A stretch of DNA of 64,000 nucleotides from Acidimicrobiales bacterium (lineage in GTDB: Bacteria; Actinomycetota; Acidimicrobiia; Acidimicrobiales; JAVJTC01). The DNA is taken from assembly GCA_040219085.1 (NCBI GenBank), contig JAVJTC010000040.1, forward strand, positions 62,001 through 126,000, given 5' to 3'. The position numbers and the translations under genes were made by a program. The notes under the pieces were generated by a model. That model ran no database searches. It worked only from the letters and a program-made list of their open reading frames with translations, and was not told where the DNA came from. This document shows, in pieces, positions 17,272 through 26,237 of this stretch (within the stretch, counting starts at the first letter, position 1; each line of letters starts with the position of its first letter).

Positions 17272-18354
17272 GTGCGAACCGACGAGTTCGACTACGTGCT
17301 CCCGCCGGGGTCGATCGCCCAGAGGCCACTGGGACAGCGAGACGCGTCGCGCCTGCTGGTCGATCGCGCTTTCGGCGGCGGGGGTTCCAGGACAGTGGAG
17401 CACCGCCGAACCGCCGATCTCCCGGACCTCCTCGAGCCCGGTGACCTGGTGGTCGTCAACGACACGAGGGTTCTGCCGGCGCGACTCAACCTGTACAAGG
17501 CTTCGGGCGGATCGGTCGAGGTGCTGGTCCTTGAGCCCCGACCGGAGCTGCGGGCGTCCCACGCCGGCGCCGACGTGTGGACCGCGCTCGTGAAGCCGAG
17601 TCGGCGCGTCGCCGACGGAAGCGTGCTGCACGCGCAGGGACCGGATGGCGCGGTCGGGCGACCGGCCCTCGTCGTCGCCGGCCCGGGACCACAGGGTCAG
17701 CGGTTGGTTCACCCGGCGTCGCCGGTGGCGATGACCGACCTGCTGGATCGCCACGGATCGGTCCCCCTGCCGCCCTACATCACCGAACCGGTTGGTGACC
17801 CGGAGCGCTATCAGACCGTCTTCGCCCACGAGGCCACCTCCGTGGCGGCACCGACGGCGGGTCTGCACCTGACGCCGAGCATCTTCGAACGGCTCGCCGA
17901 GCGCGGGATCGAGGTCGCGCACGTCTCCCTCTCGGTCGGGGTCGCCACGTTCCGGCCGATCGAGACCGACGACGTCGAGGCCCACGTCATGCACACCGAG
18001 CGCTACTCGGTTACGCCCGGGACCTGGGAGTCGTGTCAGCGCGCCCGCCGGGTGGTCGCAGTCGGGACGACGACGGTGCGGACGCTCGAGTCCGTGGCCG
18101 CCACCGGCGATCTGGCGGGCGCGACAGACCTCTACATCCGCCCCGGACACCGTTTCCGCGTCGTGGACGCCCTGATGACGAACTTCCACATGCCACGGTC
18201 GTCCCTGCTGGTTCTGCTCGCAGCCTTCGTCGGCGAGCGGTGGCGGGACCTCTACACCATCGCGCTGGAGGAGGGCTACCGGTTCCTGTCCTTCGGTGAT
18301 GCGATGTTGGTGGAGTCGGCCCGACCGCGCCTGCAGGTCCGTGACGCACCGTGA
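17272..18354 (+). CDS. queA: tRNA preQ1(34) S-adenosylmethionine ribosyltransferase-isomerase
   Basis: 360 residues. Transfers and isomerises the ribosyl moiety of SAM onto preQ1 in tRNA to give epoxyqueuosine. Recognised by FDYVLPPGSIAQRP near the N-terminus, DLVVVNDTRVLPARL, the GSVPLPPYI segment, YQTVFA, VAAPTAGLHLT and NFHMPRSSLLVLL. The GTG at 17272 places residue 1 just before the conserved FDYVLP. Next to tgt, as expected for the queuosine pathway; the preQ1 synthesis genes (queCDEF) are not in this window. Confidence 0.95.
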   Translation: MRTDEFDYVLPPGSIAQRPLGQRDASRLLVDRAFGGGGSRTVEHRRTADLPDLLEPGDLVVVNDTRVLPARLNLYKASGGSVEVLVLEPRPELRASHAGADVWTALVKPSRRVADGSVLHAQGPDGAVGRPALVVAGPGPQGQRLVHPASPVAMTDLLDRHGSVPLPPYITEPVGDPERYQTVFAHEATSVAAPTAGLHLTPSIFERLAERGIEVAHVSLSVGVATFRPIETDDVEAHVMHTERYSVTPGTWESCQRARRVVAVGTTTVRTLESVAATGDLAGATDLYIRPGHRFRVVDALMTNFHMPRSSLLVLLAAFVGERWRDLYTIALEEGYRFLSFGDAMLVESARPRLQVRDAP

Positions 18355-18364
18355 CGGCGCGATC

Positions 18365-19477
18365 ATGAGCTTCTCCTTCGAGGTCACCGCAACCGACGGC
18401 GCCGCCCGTACGGGGAGGATCACGACGCCGAGGGGGACCGTGCGCACCCCGTGCTTCATGCCCGTCGGAACCCGGGCGGTCGTGCAGACACTCGCCGCGT
18501 ACGAGGTGGCCGACCTCGGTGCCGAGGTCGTTCTCGGCAACACGTACCACCTGATGTTGCGGCCCGGCTCCGACCTCATCCGCGAACGGGGCGGGATCCA
18601 CCGGTTCATGGGCTGGGACGGCCACGTCCTGACGGACTCGGGTGGCTATCAGGTGTTCAGCCTGGAGCCGGAGCTCGACGAGAACGGGGCGACCTTCCGC
18701 TCGACGTACGACGGTTCGACCCATGTGTTGACTCCCGAGGGCGCGGTCGCCATCCAGACGGACCTGGGTGCGGACATCCAGATGGTTCTCGACGTGTGTC
18801 CGCCGCTTCCCTCACCCGACCGGGTCGTGCGCGACGCGGTCGCGCTGACCGGGCGTTGGGCGGAGCGGGCCCGGACCGCGTTCCTCGACAGGCCCGAACG
18901 TGGCGATGGGATGCGCGCGCAGTTCGGCATCGTGCAGGGGGGCCTCGACGTGGATCTGCGGCTCGAGTCCGCCGCGCACACCGTGGGTATCGGCTTCGAG
19001 GGCTACGCGGTGGGTGGACTCTCCGTGGGGGAGAAGCGCACCGAGATGCTCGTTCCCCTGACGGCGACATGTGCGGCACTGCCGGTGGGAGCCCCGCGCT
19101 ACCTGATGGGCGTCGGCGACCCGGCGAGCCTCGTCGAGGGGATATCGGTCGGGGTGGACATGTTCGACTGTGTCCTGCCCACGCGTCTCGCGCGCCACGG
19201 CACCGCGCTGACGACCGAGGGCAGGTTCAACATCAAGGCCAGCCGCTTCGCACGCGACGACGGACCCCTGGACCCCGGCTTTCCGGAGAGCCCGGCAAAC
19301 CGGTTCTCCCGCTCGTATCTCCGACACCTCGAGCAGGTGGGAGAACCGCTGGTCAAGCGGATACTGACCCTTCACAACCTCGCGTTCCTGTTGCGCATCG
19401 TGGACAGGGCGCGGGACGCGATCGTGGCCGGTACGACCGCGGATCTCGTGGAAGAGGTTCGCGAGGTGTGGGGGTGA
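18365..19477 (+). CDS. tgt: tRNA-guanine transglycosylase lacking the zinc-binding cysteines
   Basis: 370 residues, the normal bacterial length. TIM-barrel TGT exchanging guanine 34 for preQ1 in GUN-anticodon tRNAs. Catalytic landmarks are intact: LTDSGGYQVFS (Asp91), GVDMFDCVLPTR (nucleophile Asp268), QGG loop and GGLSVGE. The structural zinc motif, normally PLDxxCxCxxC...H, is not: the segment reads PLDPGFPESPANRFSRS, with Phe306, Glu308 and Ala311 at the three Cys positions, while His337 (TLHNLAF) remains. The surrounding residues align without gaps and there is no frameshift. Start at ATG 18365 gives the usual N-terminus SFEVTATD. Confidence 0.9.
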   Translation: MSFSFEVTATDGAARTGRITTPRGTVRTPCFMPVGTRAVVQTLAAYEVADLGAEVVLGNTYHLMLRPGSDLIRERGGIHRFMGWDGHVLTDSGGYQVFSLEPELDENGATFRSTYDGSTHVLTPEGAVAIQTDLGADIQMVLDVCPPLPSPDRVVRDAVALTGRWAERARTAFLDRPERGDGMRAQFGIVQGGLDVDLRLESAAHTVGIGFEGYAVGGLSVGEKRTEMLVPLTATCAALPVGAPRYLMGVGDPASLVEGISVGVDMFDCVLPTRLARHGTALTTEGRFNIKASRFARDDGPLDPGFPESPANRFSRSYLRHLEQVGEPLVKRILTLHNLAFLLRIVDRARDAIVAGTTADLVEEVREVWG

Positions 19478-19513
19478 TCGCGTCGCGATACCTACCATCG
19501 CGCCTCACCCCGG

Positions 19514-19519
19514 TACGAT
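19514..19519 (+). promoter_or_regulatory. Possible -10 for yajC-secD-secF
   Basis: TACGAT in the 180-base gap after tgt; would give a leader of about 130 bases. Weak, no -35 seen. The rest of the gap shows only an 11-base dyad TCGCGTCGCGA near 19488. Confidence 0.25.
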
Positions 19520-19657
19520 CAGAAAGCCGCATTCGAAGACGGCGCACGCCGCGCAACCCTACGGGCCATCCCGACGGGTCGATGGACGCGACGGGCACGC
19601 CTCCGAGGACCGAGCGCCGAACACACCAGTCCCGATGCACACGCGAAGGCAGCAGTA

Positions 19658-20005
19658 ATGGGCTCAATCATCATCCTCGTTCCGATGTTCCTGGCCATCT
19701 GGTTCTTCTTCCTGCGGCCACAGCAGCGGAAGGTCCGGGCTCAACAGGAACTGCTCGCCAACCTCGAGGTCGCCGACGAGGTACTCACCTCCGGCGGTAT
19801 CTACGGCCGCATCACCGACTTCGACGAGGGAACGGTCTTCCTCGAGGTGGCCGACGGCGTGGAGATGAAGATCACCCGCGAGTCGATCGCCCACAAGATC
19901 GTCTACGCCGACTGGGACGACGCTGCCGACGACACCGATGACGACGATGTCGCCGACGCCGCAGACGAGGTCGCCGACGGCGAGACCTCCGACCGCGACG
20001 CCTGA
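19658..20005 (+). CDS. yajC: Sec translocase accessory subunit YajC
   Basis: 115 residues. One N-terminal membrane helix (MGSIIILVPMFLAIWFFFL) followed directly by the family signature RPQQRKVRAQQELLANLEVADEVLTSGGIYGRI. The C-terminal third is very acidic (Asp-rich), common in actinobacterial YajC. It joins SecDF in a membrane complex that aids protein export. ATG with AAGG about 10 bases upstream. Confidence 0.95.
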   Translation: MGSIIILVPMFLAIWFFFLRPQQRKVRAQQELLANLEVADEVLTSGGIYGRITDFDEGTVFLEVADGVEMKITRESIAHKIVYADWDDAADDTDDDDVADAADEVADGETSDRDA

Positions 20006-20014
20006 TCACCTCCG

Positions 20015-20028
20015 ACCACGACCGTGGT
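20015..20028. promoter_or_regulatory. Dyad between yajC and secD
   Basis: ACCACG-AC-CGTGGT, a 6-bp inverted repeat with 2-base centre in the 98-base gap before secD. Too tight for a stable RNA hairpin; may be a protein-binding site or chance. Nothing else stands out in the gap. Confidence 0.2.
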
Positions 20029-20103
20029 GACTTCTCATGATGCGCACAGACCAGTGACGCGCCCCGACTCCGACACACGTCACGACGCAGAGGTGGGTGC
20101 CCG

Positions 20104-21654
20104 ATGAAGGGCCGTGCGGCGACGCCGCTCATCGCGATCGTCGTGATCGTCGGTGCGCTCCTCGCCGGGTCGCTGATTGCGGGCCAGGAACCGCTGCTGG
20201 GACTCGATCTCCAGGGTGGCGTCGAGGTCGTCCTCGAGCCGGTGGACAATCCCGGTGACGAGGTCACCGGCGAGGAGTTGGACCAGGCGCTCGAGATCAT
20301 CCGTGACCGGGTGGACGCACTCGGGGTGGCCGAACCGGACATCACCCGCCAGGGCGACAGGATCGTGATCCAGCTCCCCGGGGTCGACGACCAGGAACGC
20401 GCCATCGAGCTCGTCGGCCAGACCGCGGAGCTGCGGTTCCGCCCGGTGCTGGTGGGACCACTTCCTCTCTCGGGAGTCCCCGCCGTCCCCGACGAGACGC
20501 TGGACCCCGAGCCCTCACACACCGAGCCTGTGGTGTGCAGCGACCTCATCCTCGAGGGTGTGGACATGGTCAGCGACGGCTACAACGGTGGGCCGTCACT
20601 CGCCCAGCTCGAGACGGGTTTCGTCACGAGTCCGGCCAACGACCTCGCCGGCCGCACGGTGATCCTCGATGGCGAAGCGGGCCGCTACCTGCTGGGTCCG
20701 GCCTGTGTGACCGGTGCGGCGCTCGAAGGTGCGAGCGCGGAGCTGCAGGGTGTCCAGTGGGCGGTGCGGGTGACCGCCCGTTCGGGGCCCGACGGCATCG
20801 ACCGCTTCAACGACGCGGCATCCACGTGCTTCGCCGCCATCGGGGGAATCTGCCCCGCGGTTCCCGGTGATCAGGTCGGTGCGCTGGCAATCGTGCTGGA
20901 CGGTCAGGTGCAGTCCGCGCCGAGGATCCAGGCGGCTTCGTTCGATCGCGACAACATCAACATCACGGGGAGCTTCAGCCAGGCGGAGGCCCGTGACATC
21001 GCGCTCGTCCTCGACTTCGGTGCGTTGCCCGTCGAATTCACCGACCCGGCCACCACGGGGCTCGTGCGCACCGTCTCGGCGACGCTCGGTCGTGACGCCC
21101 TCGACGCCGGCCTTCTCGCCGGCGCGATCGGCGTGGCCATCGTGGCCGCCTACATGATCGCCTACTACCGCCTGCTCGGAGTCGGAGCGATCCTCAGCCT
21201 CATCGTCTCGAGTGCGATGCTGTGGGTGATCGTGTCGTTCCTCTCCGACACACGCGGGCTCGCCCTCACGCTGGCCGGGATCACCGGTCTCATCGTTTCG
21301 ATCGGCGTGTCACTCGACTCCAACATCGTGTACTTCGAGCACCTCAAAGAGGACATATTGCGGGGGAGGTCTCTCACTTCTTCGATCGACCGGTCGTTCC
21401 CGGCGGCGTTCCGGACGATCTTCTGGGCCAACCTGGCCACGCTCATCGGCGCGGTCATCTTGTACTTCCTGACGATCGGCTCGGTGCGCGGCTTCGCCCT
21501 GATGCTCGGCATCGCGTCCATCCTCGACCTCGTGGCGACCTACTTCTTCCTCCGTCCGTTCGTACGGATACTCGTACTGTCGAAGCGGTTCTCAGGTTCC
21601 AACAGGGCATTCGGGATGCCACCCGACACCGAGGTGGAGGCCGTGACGGCATGA
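20104..21654 (+). CDS. secD: Protein translocase subunit SecD
   Basis: 516 residues. N-terminal membrane helix (about 8-27), then LLGLDLQGGVEVVLEP (family motif), P1 head domain of about 300 residues, then five C-terminal helices with GAIGVAIVAAYMIAYYR, GLIVSIGVSLDSNIVYFEHLKED (the conserved Asp in TM4 used for proton coupling) and FWANLATLIGAVILYF. With SecF it pulls translocated proteins across the membrane. Ends in ATGA overlap with secF. Confidence 0.97.
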   Translation: MKGRAATPLIAIVVIVGALLAGSLIAGQEPLLGLDLQGGVEVVLEPVDNPGDEVTGEELDQALEIIRDRVDALGVAEPDITRQGDRIVIQLPGVDDQERAIELVGQTAELRFRPVLVGPLPLSGVPAVPDETLDPEPSHTEPVVCSDLILEGVDMVSDGYNGGPSLAQLETGFVTSPANDLAGRTVILDGEAGRYLLGPACVTGAALEGASAELQGVQWAVRVTARSGPDGIDRFNDAASTCFAAIGGICPAVPGDQVGALAIVLDGQVQSAPRIQAASFDRDNINITGSFSQAEARDIALVLDFGALPVEFTDPATTGLVRTVSATLGRDALDAGLLAGAIGVAIVAAYMIAYYRLLGVGAILSLIVSSAMLWVIVSFLSDTRGLALTLAGITGLIVSIGVSLDSNIVYFEHLKEDILRGRSLTSSIDRSFPAAFRTIFWANLATLIGAVILYFLTIGSVRGFALMLGIASILDLVATYFFLRPFVRILVLSKRFSGSNRAFGMPPDTEVEAVTA

Positions 21655-22820
21655 GTCTGATGGGTGATCTGTACCGGGGACGTCCGGCCGTGGACTTCCC
21701 GAAGGTGTGGAAGCGCATGGGCGCGATCTCGGCTCTGTTCCTGGTGGTGGCGGCTGTTGCCCTCTTCACCCGTGGCCTCAACCTCGGCATCGAGTTCGAA
21801 GGCGGCGTGTCGTGGGAGGTCGACGGCGGCGACGTCTCGACGGGCGAGGTGCGCGACGCGCTGGAGCCGCTCGGCTTCGGCGACGCGCGTATCCAGGAAC
21901 TCGGCGGGAACCTCCTGCGGATCCGGGCCGAAGCCGAGGCGACCAACACCGAGGAGACCACCGCGGTTTCCGAGGCCCTCGCCGCGGTGGCCGGCGTGGA
22001 AGTGAGTGACGTCTCGTTCTCCGCGGTGGGACCGTCGTGGGGTGACGAGATCACCTCGAGTGCCGAACGGGCGCTCGTCGTGTTCTTCATCGTGATCGCC
22101 GTCTACATCTGGATCCGACTCCAGTGGCAGATGATGGCTGCCGCGCTCGTGGCGGTGGGTCACGACATCTTGATCACGGTGGGCGTGTACGCCCTCTTCC
22201 AGTTCGACGTCACCCCGGCGACGGTGATCGCCTTCCTGACGATCCTCGGCTACTCGCTCTACGACACCCTCATCGTCTTCGACAAGATCAAGGAGAACGA
22301 GGCGAAGGCGGCGGCCAACCAGAAGCTCAGCTACACCGAACTGGTGTCCCTATCGGCCAACCAGGTCCTGATGCGGTCGATCAACACGACGTTCACCTCG
22401 GTCCTGCCCGTGCTGACGCTGTTGATCGTCGGACGACTGCTCCTGGGAGCGGTCACCCTTCAGGAGTTCGCCCTGGCCCTGCTCATCGGGATCCTGGCGG
22501 GTACCTATTCGTCGGTGTTCGTCGCGACCCCGATGGTGGCGGTCCTCAAGGAACGCCAGCCCGAGTACCGCGAGTTGCGCGAGCGCCTCGGTGGTCAGGA
22601 AACCGAGGACCTCGAAGAGGCCCGGGCGGCGCTCGTGCGCAGCGAACGTGCGGGGGAGCGGCCCGCCAACACCGGCCTCGTCTCGCGCCGGGCCAAAGAA
22701 CGTGCGGCGCGTTCGAAGATCCGGTCGGAGGACGAGAAGCGGCACCGGCCCGTCGGAGAGACGAACGTGTCCACCCAGCGCACCCACCCGCCACGGCCCC
22801 GCAAGAAGAAGCGCCGCTGA
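21651..22820 (+). CDS. secF: Protein translocase subunit SecF
   Basis: 389 residues, ATG inside the secD stop overlap. First helix (about 21-38), GLNLGIEFEGGVSWEV motif, a small periplasmic domain, five more helices with GHDILITVGVYAL and GYSLYDTLIVFDKIKEN. The last 80 residues are a charged cytoplasmic tail ending RPRKKKRR, longer than in E. coli SecF. Partner of SecD. Confidence 0.97.
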   Translation: MSLMGDLYRGRPAVDFPKVWKRMGAISALFLVVAAVALFTRGLNLGIEFEGGVSWEVDGGDVSTGEVRDALEPLGFGDARIQELGGNLLRIRAEAEATNTEETTAVSEALAAVAGVEVSDVSFSAVGPSWGDEITSSAERALVVFFIVIAVYIWIRLQWQMMAAALVAVGHDILITVGVYALFQFDVTPATVIAFLTILGYSLYDTLIVFDKIKENEAKAAANQKLSYTELVSLSANQVLMRSINTTFTSVLPVLTLLIVGRLLLGAVTLQEFALALLIGILAGTYSSVFVATPMVAVLKERQPEYRELRERLGGQETEDLEEARAALVRSERAGERPANTGLVSRRAKERAARSKIRSEDEKRHRPVGETNVSTQRTHPPRPRKKKRR

Positions 22821-22848
22821 GGTCGTCATCACCGGTGCGCGGCATGGG

Positions 22849-22854
22849 TAGCGT
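22849..22854 (+). promoter_or_regulatory. Candidate -10 of a leaderless apt transcript
   Basis: TAGCGT ends 6 bases before the apt ATG (GGGACC between). Same hexamer as ahead of thrS. Confidence 0.5.
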
Positions 22855-22860
22855 GGGACC

Positions 22861-23388
22861 ATGACGAGCGGCGAGTGGCTGAAGGATCTGATCCGGGACA
22901 TCCCGGATTTCCCCGAGCCCGGGGTCATCTACAAGGACATCACCCCGCTGCTGGGTGACGTCGACGCCCTGCGCTTCGTGGTCGATGCGATCGTCGACCG
23001 CTTCTCGGGGACCGATGTCGCCAAGGTGCTCGGCATCGAGGCCCGGGGCTTCATTCTCGCCGCGCCGATCGCCTACCGGCTCGGCACCGGGTTCGTCCCG
23101 GTACGCAAGCCGGGCAAGTTGCCCCACGACGTGGTCGACACCACCTACGAGCTCGAATACGGCACCGATGGTCTCGCCATGCACGTCGATGCGGTCGAGG
23201 CGGGCTCCAACGTGCTCATCGTCGACGACGTGCTGGCCACCGGGGGCACCGCGGCGGCCACCTGTGAGCTGGTCGACCGTGTCGGGGCGAACGTGGTCGG
23301 GTGCGCGTTCCTCGCGGAACTGGATTTTTTGGGCGGGCGGTCACGACTCCCGGGCCGTGAGCTGATGTCGCTGGTCAGGTTCCCGTAG
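22861..23388 (+). CDS. apt: Adenine phosphoribosyltransferase
   Basis: 175 residues. Converts adenine and PRPP to AMP. IPDFPEPGVIYKDITPLL N-terminus, EARGF, and the PRPP-binding strand VLIVDDVLATGGTAAA. Near the C-terminus a run of six T in GGATTTTTTGGG encodes Asp-Phe-Leu; it is intact in frame. The TAG stop shares its last base with the GTG of rel, the usual apt-rel pairing in bacteria. Confidence 0.96.
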   Translation: MTSGEWLKDLIRDIPDFPEPGVIYKDITPLLGDVDALRFVVDAIVDRFSGTDVAKVLGIEARGFILAAPIAYRLGTGFVPVRKPGKLPHDVVDTTYELEYGTDGLAMHVDAVEAGSNVLIVDDVLATGGTAAATCELVDRVGANVVGCAFLAELDFLGGRSRLPGRELMSLVRFP

Positions 23389-25613
23389 TGGGCCTGGGCG
23401 CACGCGTACTCCCGTGGCGCCGTCACGAGGCGCCCGCCGACCAGGAGCTCGCGCCGCTCCTCGAGACGTACCGCAGCCACGGTGGGCGTGACACGACCCT
23501 CGTCGAGCTCGCGTACCAGTGGGCCCGCGACTCCCATGTCGGCCAGATCCGCAAGTCCGGCGAGCCCTACATCGAGCATCCGCTGGCGGTCGCACGCATC
23601 GTCGCGTCACTGGGTCTCGACGACATCACGGTCGCGTCCGCGCTTCTCCACGACGTCGTCGAGGACTGCTCGTGCACGATGGAGGAGCTCGTCGAGAACT
23701 TCGGGTCCGAGGTCGCCATGATCGTGGACGGGGTCACCAAGCTCGACCGCGTCCAGTTCGACTCGAAGGAGGCCCAGCAGGCCGCTTCGATGCGCAAGAT
23801 GCTGGTCGCCATCGCGAAGGACCTGCGCGTCATCATCATCAAGCTCGCCGACCGTCTCCACAACATGCGCACGATTGGTGCGCTCCCCCCCGAGAAACAG
23901 GAGCGGATCGCCCGCGAGACCATCGAGGTCTACGCCCCGCTCGCGCACCGCCTCGGCATGCAGGACATGAAGGGCCAACTCGAGGATCTGGCGTTCGCGG
24001 CCCTCCATCCCAAGTGGTATGCACAGATCGAGCACATGGTCGGGCGCCGCTCACCTGAACGGGAGCTGTACCTGCACCAGGTGGTGGACACCGTCCTGGG
24101 ACGCCTCGTCGAGGTCGGTATCGACGCCGAGGTGACGGGACGCCCGAAGCACCTCTGGAGCATCTACGAGAAGATGGTCGTGCGCGGGCGCGAGTTCGAC
24201 GACATCTACGACCTGGTGGGCATCCGGGTCATCGTCGAGAACGTCCGGGACTGCTACGCCGCGCTCGGCTCGCTGCACGCGTCGTGGAAGCCGGTGCAGG
24301 GCCGGTTCAAGGACTACATCGCAATGCCCAAGTTCAACCTCTACCAGTCGCTGCACACGACGGTCGTCGGTCCCGGCGGCAAGTCGCTCGAGGTGCAGAT
24401 CCGAACCCGGGAGATGCACGCCCGCGCCGAGCACGGTGTGGCCGCCCACTGGGAGTACAAGGACCGCGACGCGAGCGGCGATCTCGCCTGGCTCGGCCGG
24501 ATGGTGGACTGGACCGCCGAGACGAGCGATCCGGCCGAGTTCATGGCCACCCTCAAGGTGGACCTCGAACAGGACGAGGTCTTCGTGTTCACGCCCAAGG
24601 GTGAGGTCATCACGCTGCCGGCGGGTTCGACCCCCGTCGACTTCGCCTATGCCGTGCACACCGAGGTCGGTCATGCCTGCGTCGGCGCGCGCGTGGGCGG
24701 AAAGCTGGTGCCGTTGTCGACGGCGTTGAGCTCAGGCGACTCCGTGGAGATCTTCACGTCGCGCTCCGAGTCCGCCGGACCCTCCCGGGACTGGCTGCGG
24801 TTCGCGGTGACGCCCAAGGCCCGCAACAGCATCCGTCGCTGGTTCACGCGCGAGCTGCGCGAGGACGCACGCTCCGCGGGACGCGACGAGGTCGTCGCCG
24901 AGTTGCGTCGCGAAGGCGTCGCTCTCGCAGATCTGCGCCGCTCGACGATCCTCGAGGACGTCGCCGAGTCGATGAACTACACCGACGTCGCATCGCTGTA
25001 CACGGCGGTCGGCGAGGGACACGTCTCGGCCCGGGTCGTCGCGACACGGGTGGCGAAGGCCTTCCTGCCCGATGAGCCCGAGCCCGAGCATCTCCCGTCG
25101 ACGGTCCAACGTCCCCGGGCGTCCACCGGCGACGTGTCGAAGGGAGACCGTTCCGGGGTCGGCGTCCACGTCGAGGGACTCGACGACATGTGGGTCCGCC
25201 TCTCCAAGTGCTGCACGCCCGTGCCACCCGATTCGATCATGGGCTTCGTCACCCGCGGGCGCGGCGTGTCCGTGCACCGGGCGGACTGCGCAAATGCCGT
25301 GTCTCTGGCCGCCGGTCAGGCCGACCGCCTCATCGACGTCGAGTGGGACGACATCGGCCCCGGGTCCTTCGTCACGACGATCGAGGTGAAGGCGCTCGAC
25401 CGTGCACGGCTCCTGCGGGACGTGGCGACGGCCATGTCGGACCAGGAGGTCAACATCTTGGCCGCGGACACCCGCACCGGGTCCGACAGGGTGTCGGTCA
25501 TGCGCTTCGACTTCGAGGTGGGCGATGCCGCACAGGTCGCCGCCATCCTGAGCCATCTGCGCTCGATCGATTCCGTGTACTCGGCCCACCGGGTGTTGCC
25601 CGGCAGCGCCTGA
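23388..25613 (+). CDS. rel: Bifunctional (p)ppGpp synthetase/hydrolase Rel
   Basis: 741 residues. HD hydrolase domain with the His88-Asp89 pair in LLHDVVED and the EHPLAVA segment, synthetase domain with RFKDYIAMPKFNLYQSLHTTV (the RxKD motif of bifunctional, manganese-type enzymes), TGS domain (VFVFTPKGEVITLPAGSTPVDFAYAVHT), a conserved-Cys region (SKCCTPVPPDSIMGFVTRGRGVSVHR) and a C-terminal ACT domain. It makes and degrades the stringent alarmone on the ribosome. GTG start overlapping apt. Full length, no missing active-site residues seen. Confidence 0.96.
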   Translation: MGLGARVLPWRRHEAPADQELAPLLETYRSHGGRDTTLVELAYQWARDSHVGQIRKSGEPYIEHPLAVARIVASLGLDDITVASALLHDVVEDCSCTMEELVENFGSEVAMIVDGVTKLDRVQFDSKEAQQAASMRKMLVAIAKDLRVIIIKLADRLHNMRTIGALPPEKQERIARETIEVYAPLAHRLGMQDMKGQLEDLAFAALHPKWYAQIEHMVGRRSPERELYLHQVVDTVLGRLVEVGIDAEVTGRPKHLWSIYEKMVVRGREFDDIYDLVGIRVIVENVRDCYAALGSLHASWKPVQGRFKDYIAMPKFNLYQSLHTTVVGPGGKSLEVQIRTREMHARAEHGVAAHWEYKDRDASGDLAWLGRMVDWTAETSDPAEFMATLKVDLEQDEVFVFTPKGEVITLPAGSTPVDFAYAVHTEVGHACVGARVGGKLVPLSTALSSGDSVEIFTSRSESAGPSRDWLRFAVTPKARNSIRRWFTRELREDARSAGRDEVVAELRREGVALADLRRSTILEDVAESMNYTDVASLYTAVGEGHVSARVVATRVAKAFLPDEPEPEHLPSTVQRPRASTGDVSKGDRSGVGVHVEGLDDMWVRLSKCCTPVPPDSIMGFVTRGRGVSVHRADCANAVSLAAGQADRLIDVEWDDIGPGSFVTTIEVKALDRARLLRDVATAMSDQEVNILAADTRTGSDRVSVMRFDFEVGDAAQVAAILSHLRSIDSVYSAHRVLPGSA

Positions 25614-25635
25614 GCCCGGAGGGGTGCCGGAGCCG

Positions 25636-26226
25636 ATGCGGGTGTCCACCCCCGTCCTGGCGCTTCTCGTCGCCGTCGTGGCGCTGTCGGTGGCCGGGTG
25701 CCGCGACGCCCGTCGCCTCGACGACGTGCAGGTGGACGCGGTGCGCGTCGGGTCCGATGACGTCCTGAGCGAGGCCGAGAGTCGCTTCGTCGCCCGCACC
25801 GACGGCCGCAATGCCGATATCCGCGCGGCTCTCGTCGACTTCTTCGACGCCTTCGAAGCGGGCGACGTCCCATCGATGAGCCGCGCCACGGTGTCGGTCA
25901 CCGTCGCCGTCGACGATTTCGTCACCGACCTCGAAGCCCAGAGCGACCCTGCCGTCGTCGCCACCTATGCGCCCTACGAACCGGTCTGGGGTCGTGTGAT
26001 CGAGGCACTCGTCGGGATGCGTACCGGTGTCGAGTTCAGCGATCTCGCCGCGATCGAGGCATCGGCGCGGCTCTACGACCGCTCAATCGGTGAGATCACG
26101 GCCCTCGATGCCGTACAGGTCGAGCGGCTCCGGCCGGTGCTCGGTGACGAGCAGTTGCGGCGTCTGCTGGAGCAACAGGGCGTGGATCCCGCCATCTTCG
26201 GGTTGACCGGCCGGCCGGCCGCCTAG
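25636..26226 (+). CDS. Small lipoprotein of unknown function
   Basis: 196 residues from ATG 25636 (a GTG at 25624 is possible, but the signal peptide fits the ATG and GGAGGGG lies 12 bases upstream). MRVSTPVLALLVAVVALSVAGC is a clear lipoprotein signal with lipobox VAGC at Cys22. The mature part is helical, acidic and lacks further cysteines. I do not recognise a family. Placed between rel and hisS on the same strand; its TAG stop is the first half of the hisS -10 candidate. Confidence 0.8.
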   Translation: MRVSTPVLALLVAVVALSVAGCRDARRLDDVQVDAVRVGSDDVLSEAESRFVARTDGRNADIRAALVDFFDAFEAGDVPSMSRATVSVTVAVDDFVTDLEAQSDPAVVATYAPYEPVWGRVIEALVGMRTGVEFSDLAAIEASARLYDRSIGEITALDAVQVERLRPVLGDEQLRRLLEQQGVDPAIFGLTGRPAA

Positions 26227-26229
26227 GCT
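26224..26229 (+). promoter_or_regulatory. Candidate -10 for hisS, overlapping the upstream stop codon
   Basis: TAGGCT: TAG is the lipoprotein stop. It ends 8 bases before the hisS GTG, with ACCCGCC between only resembling spacer, not a ribosome binding site. Confidence 0.45.
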
Positions 26230-26237
26230 GACCCGCC

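Noticed and set aside
18365-19477. tgt as a pseudogene
   Set aside because: The frame is uninterrupted, catalytic aspartates are present and only the zinc cysteines are changed.
23326-23340. T6 run in apt as a programmed frameshift site
   Set aside because: The apt frame is intact and full length, and a -1 shift would only trim the C-terminus within about 10 codons; no stimulating structure is seen.
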